This document shows positions 63,798-64,000 of a stretch of DNA of 64,000 bases, piece after piece (position 1 is the stretch's first letter; each line of letters opens with the position of its first letter). The translations under genes were made by a program, and so were the position numbers. The stretch is from Mariniphaga sp041687255 (GTDB lineage: Bacteria; Bacteroidota; Bacteroidia; Bacteroidales; Prolixibacteraceae), in contig JAWLCL010000004.1 of assembly GCA_041687255.1 (NCBI GenBank), positions 1-64,000 of the forward strand, read 5' to 3'. The notes under the pieces were generated by a model. That model was not told the origin of the DNA. It saw only the letters and a list, made by a program, of their open reading frames with translations, and did no database searches.

Positions 63798-64000
63798 GTC
63801 AAATTTAAGAAAGCGATTTGTTGTTTAGATTTTCTGTTGATTTCAATTATAATCTTTTTTCTTCAGAAATAAGCATCCTGATATCTTTTATTAAGATTTG
63901 TTAACGACGGATAGGGAATAAAATTATATTTCTACTCCAATAGTACTTATCGAAACCGGAAAAAGAAATATTTAATTTATTGAAAAAGAATTTTATCCGG

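Overview
The window is a single chromosomal stretch of a Bacteroidota bacterium, most likely an anaerobic or facultative member of the Marinilabiliales/Prolixibacteraceae type (the family is my inference, not a match). Four things support this. Many genes are preceded by a TAnnTTTG -7 element. The primary sigma factor is the short 286-residue Bacteroidota RpoD. GyrB is the short 655-residue form. The gene set includes a TPR plus beta-barrel envelope pair, a PD40-OmpA protein and a dedicated [FeFe]-hydrogenase maturation set. A run of 100 N inside a repeat array shows that this is a draft assembly.

Layout: (1) 0-8.6 kb is an accessory, decayed region. It holds two S41-family proteases, a GFA-fold protein, an unknown membrane protein, remnants of a NIF3-like and a VOC/glyoxalase-like gene, and a large array of about 200-bp REP-like units that surrounds an RHH antitoxin/PIN toxin pair. 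(2) 8.7-15.6 kb carries fabD, an FMN-binding exported protein with a porin, a cation-efflux/hemerythrin/LuxR operon, a glycosyltransferase and an orphan ftsE. (3) 15.9-32.5 kb is mostly housekeeping: the TPR/beta-barrel pair, gyrB, a LOG-family protein, HtrA, rpoD, an OmpA-like protein, rlmD, a candidate structured ncRNA, an ABC-F ATPase and rlmB. (4) 32.5-49.7 kb has twin Lrp/AsnC regulators, an M64-like peptidase, an ECF sigma factor with a membrane partner, hldD, folE, two beta-propeller proteins, a double CDGSH protein, a flavin reductase-rubredoxin fusion, an NtrC-like regulator, a NarL-type two-component pair, pyruvate phosphate dikinase and an MscS channel. (5) 50-64 kb contains the hydrogenase maturation genes hydF, hydG and hydE, a TM1266-type regulator and aspartate ammonia-lyase. 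Two small exported Cys-containing proteins, a PHP phosphoesterase, a gluzincin peptidase and a PepSY membrane protein lie among them, with two gene-poor stretches full of hairpin repeats.

How the genes work together: HydE, HydF and HydG carry all the expected cluster-binding motifs and would assemble the H-cluster of an [FeFe]-hydrogenase whose structural gene is not in the window. The rubredoxin fusion, hemerythrin and CDGSH proteins fit an anaerobe that handles oxygen or nitric oxide. The most unusual material is non-coding or small: the heptamer-phased repeat array around the toxin-antitoxin pair, the nested inverted repeats between antitoxin and toxin, a 6S-like structured RNA candidate at 29.6 kb, a second small RNA candidate at 43.8 kb, and a small exported protein made of five 15-residue DGCSG-type repeats between hydF and aspA-hydG.

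No tRNA, rRNA, CRISPR array, transposase, integrase or prophage gene was recognised.
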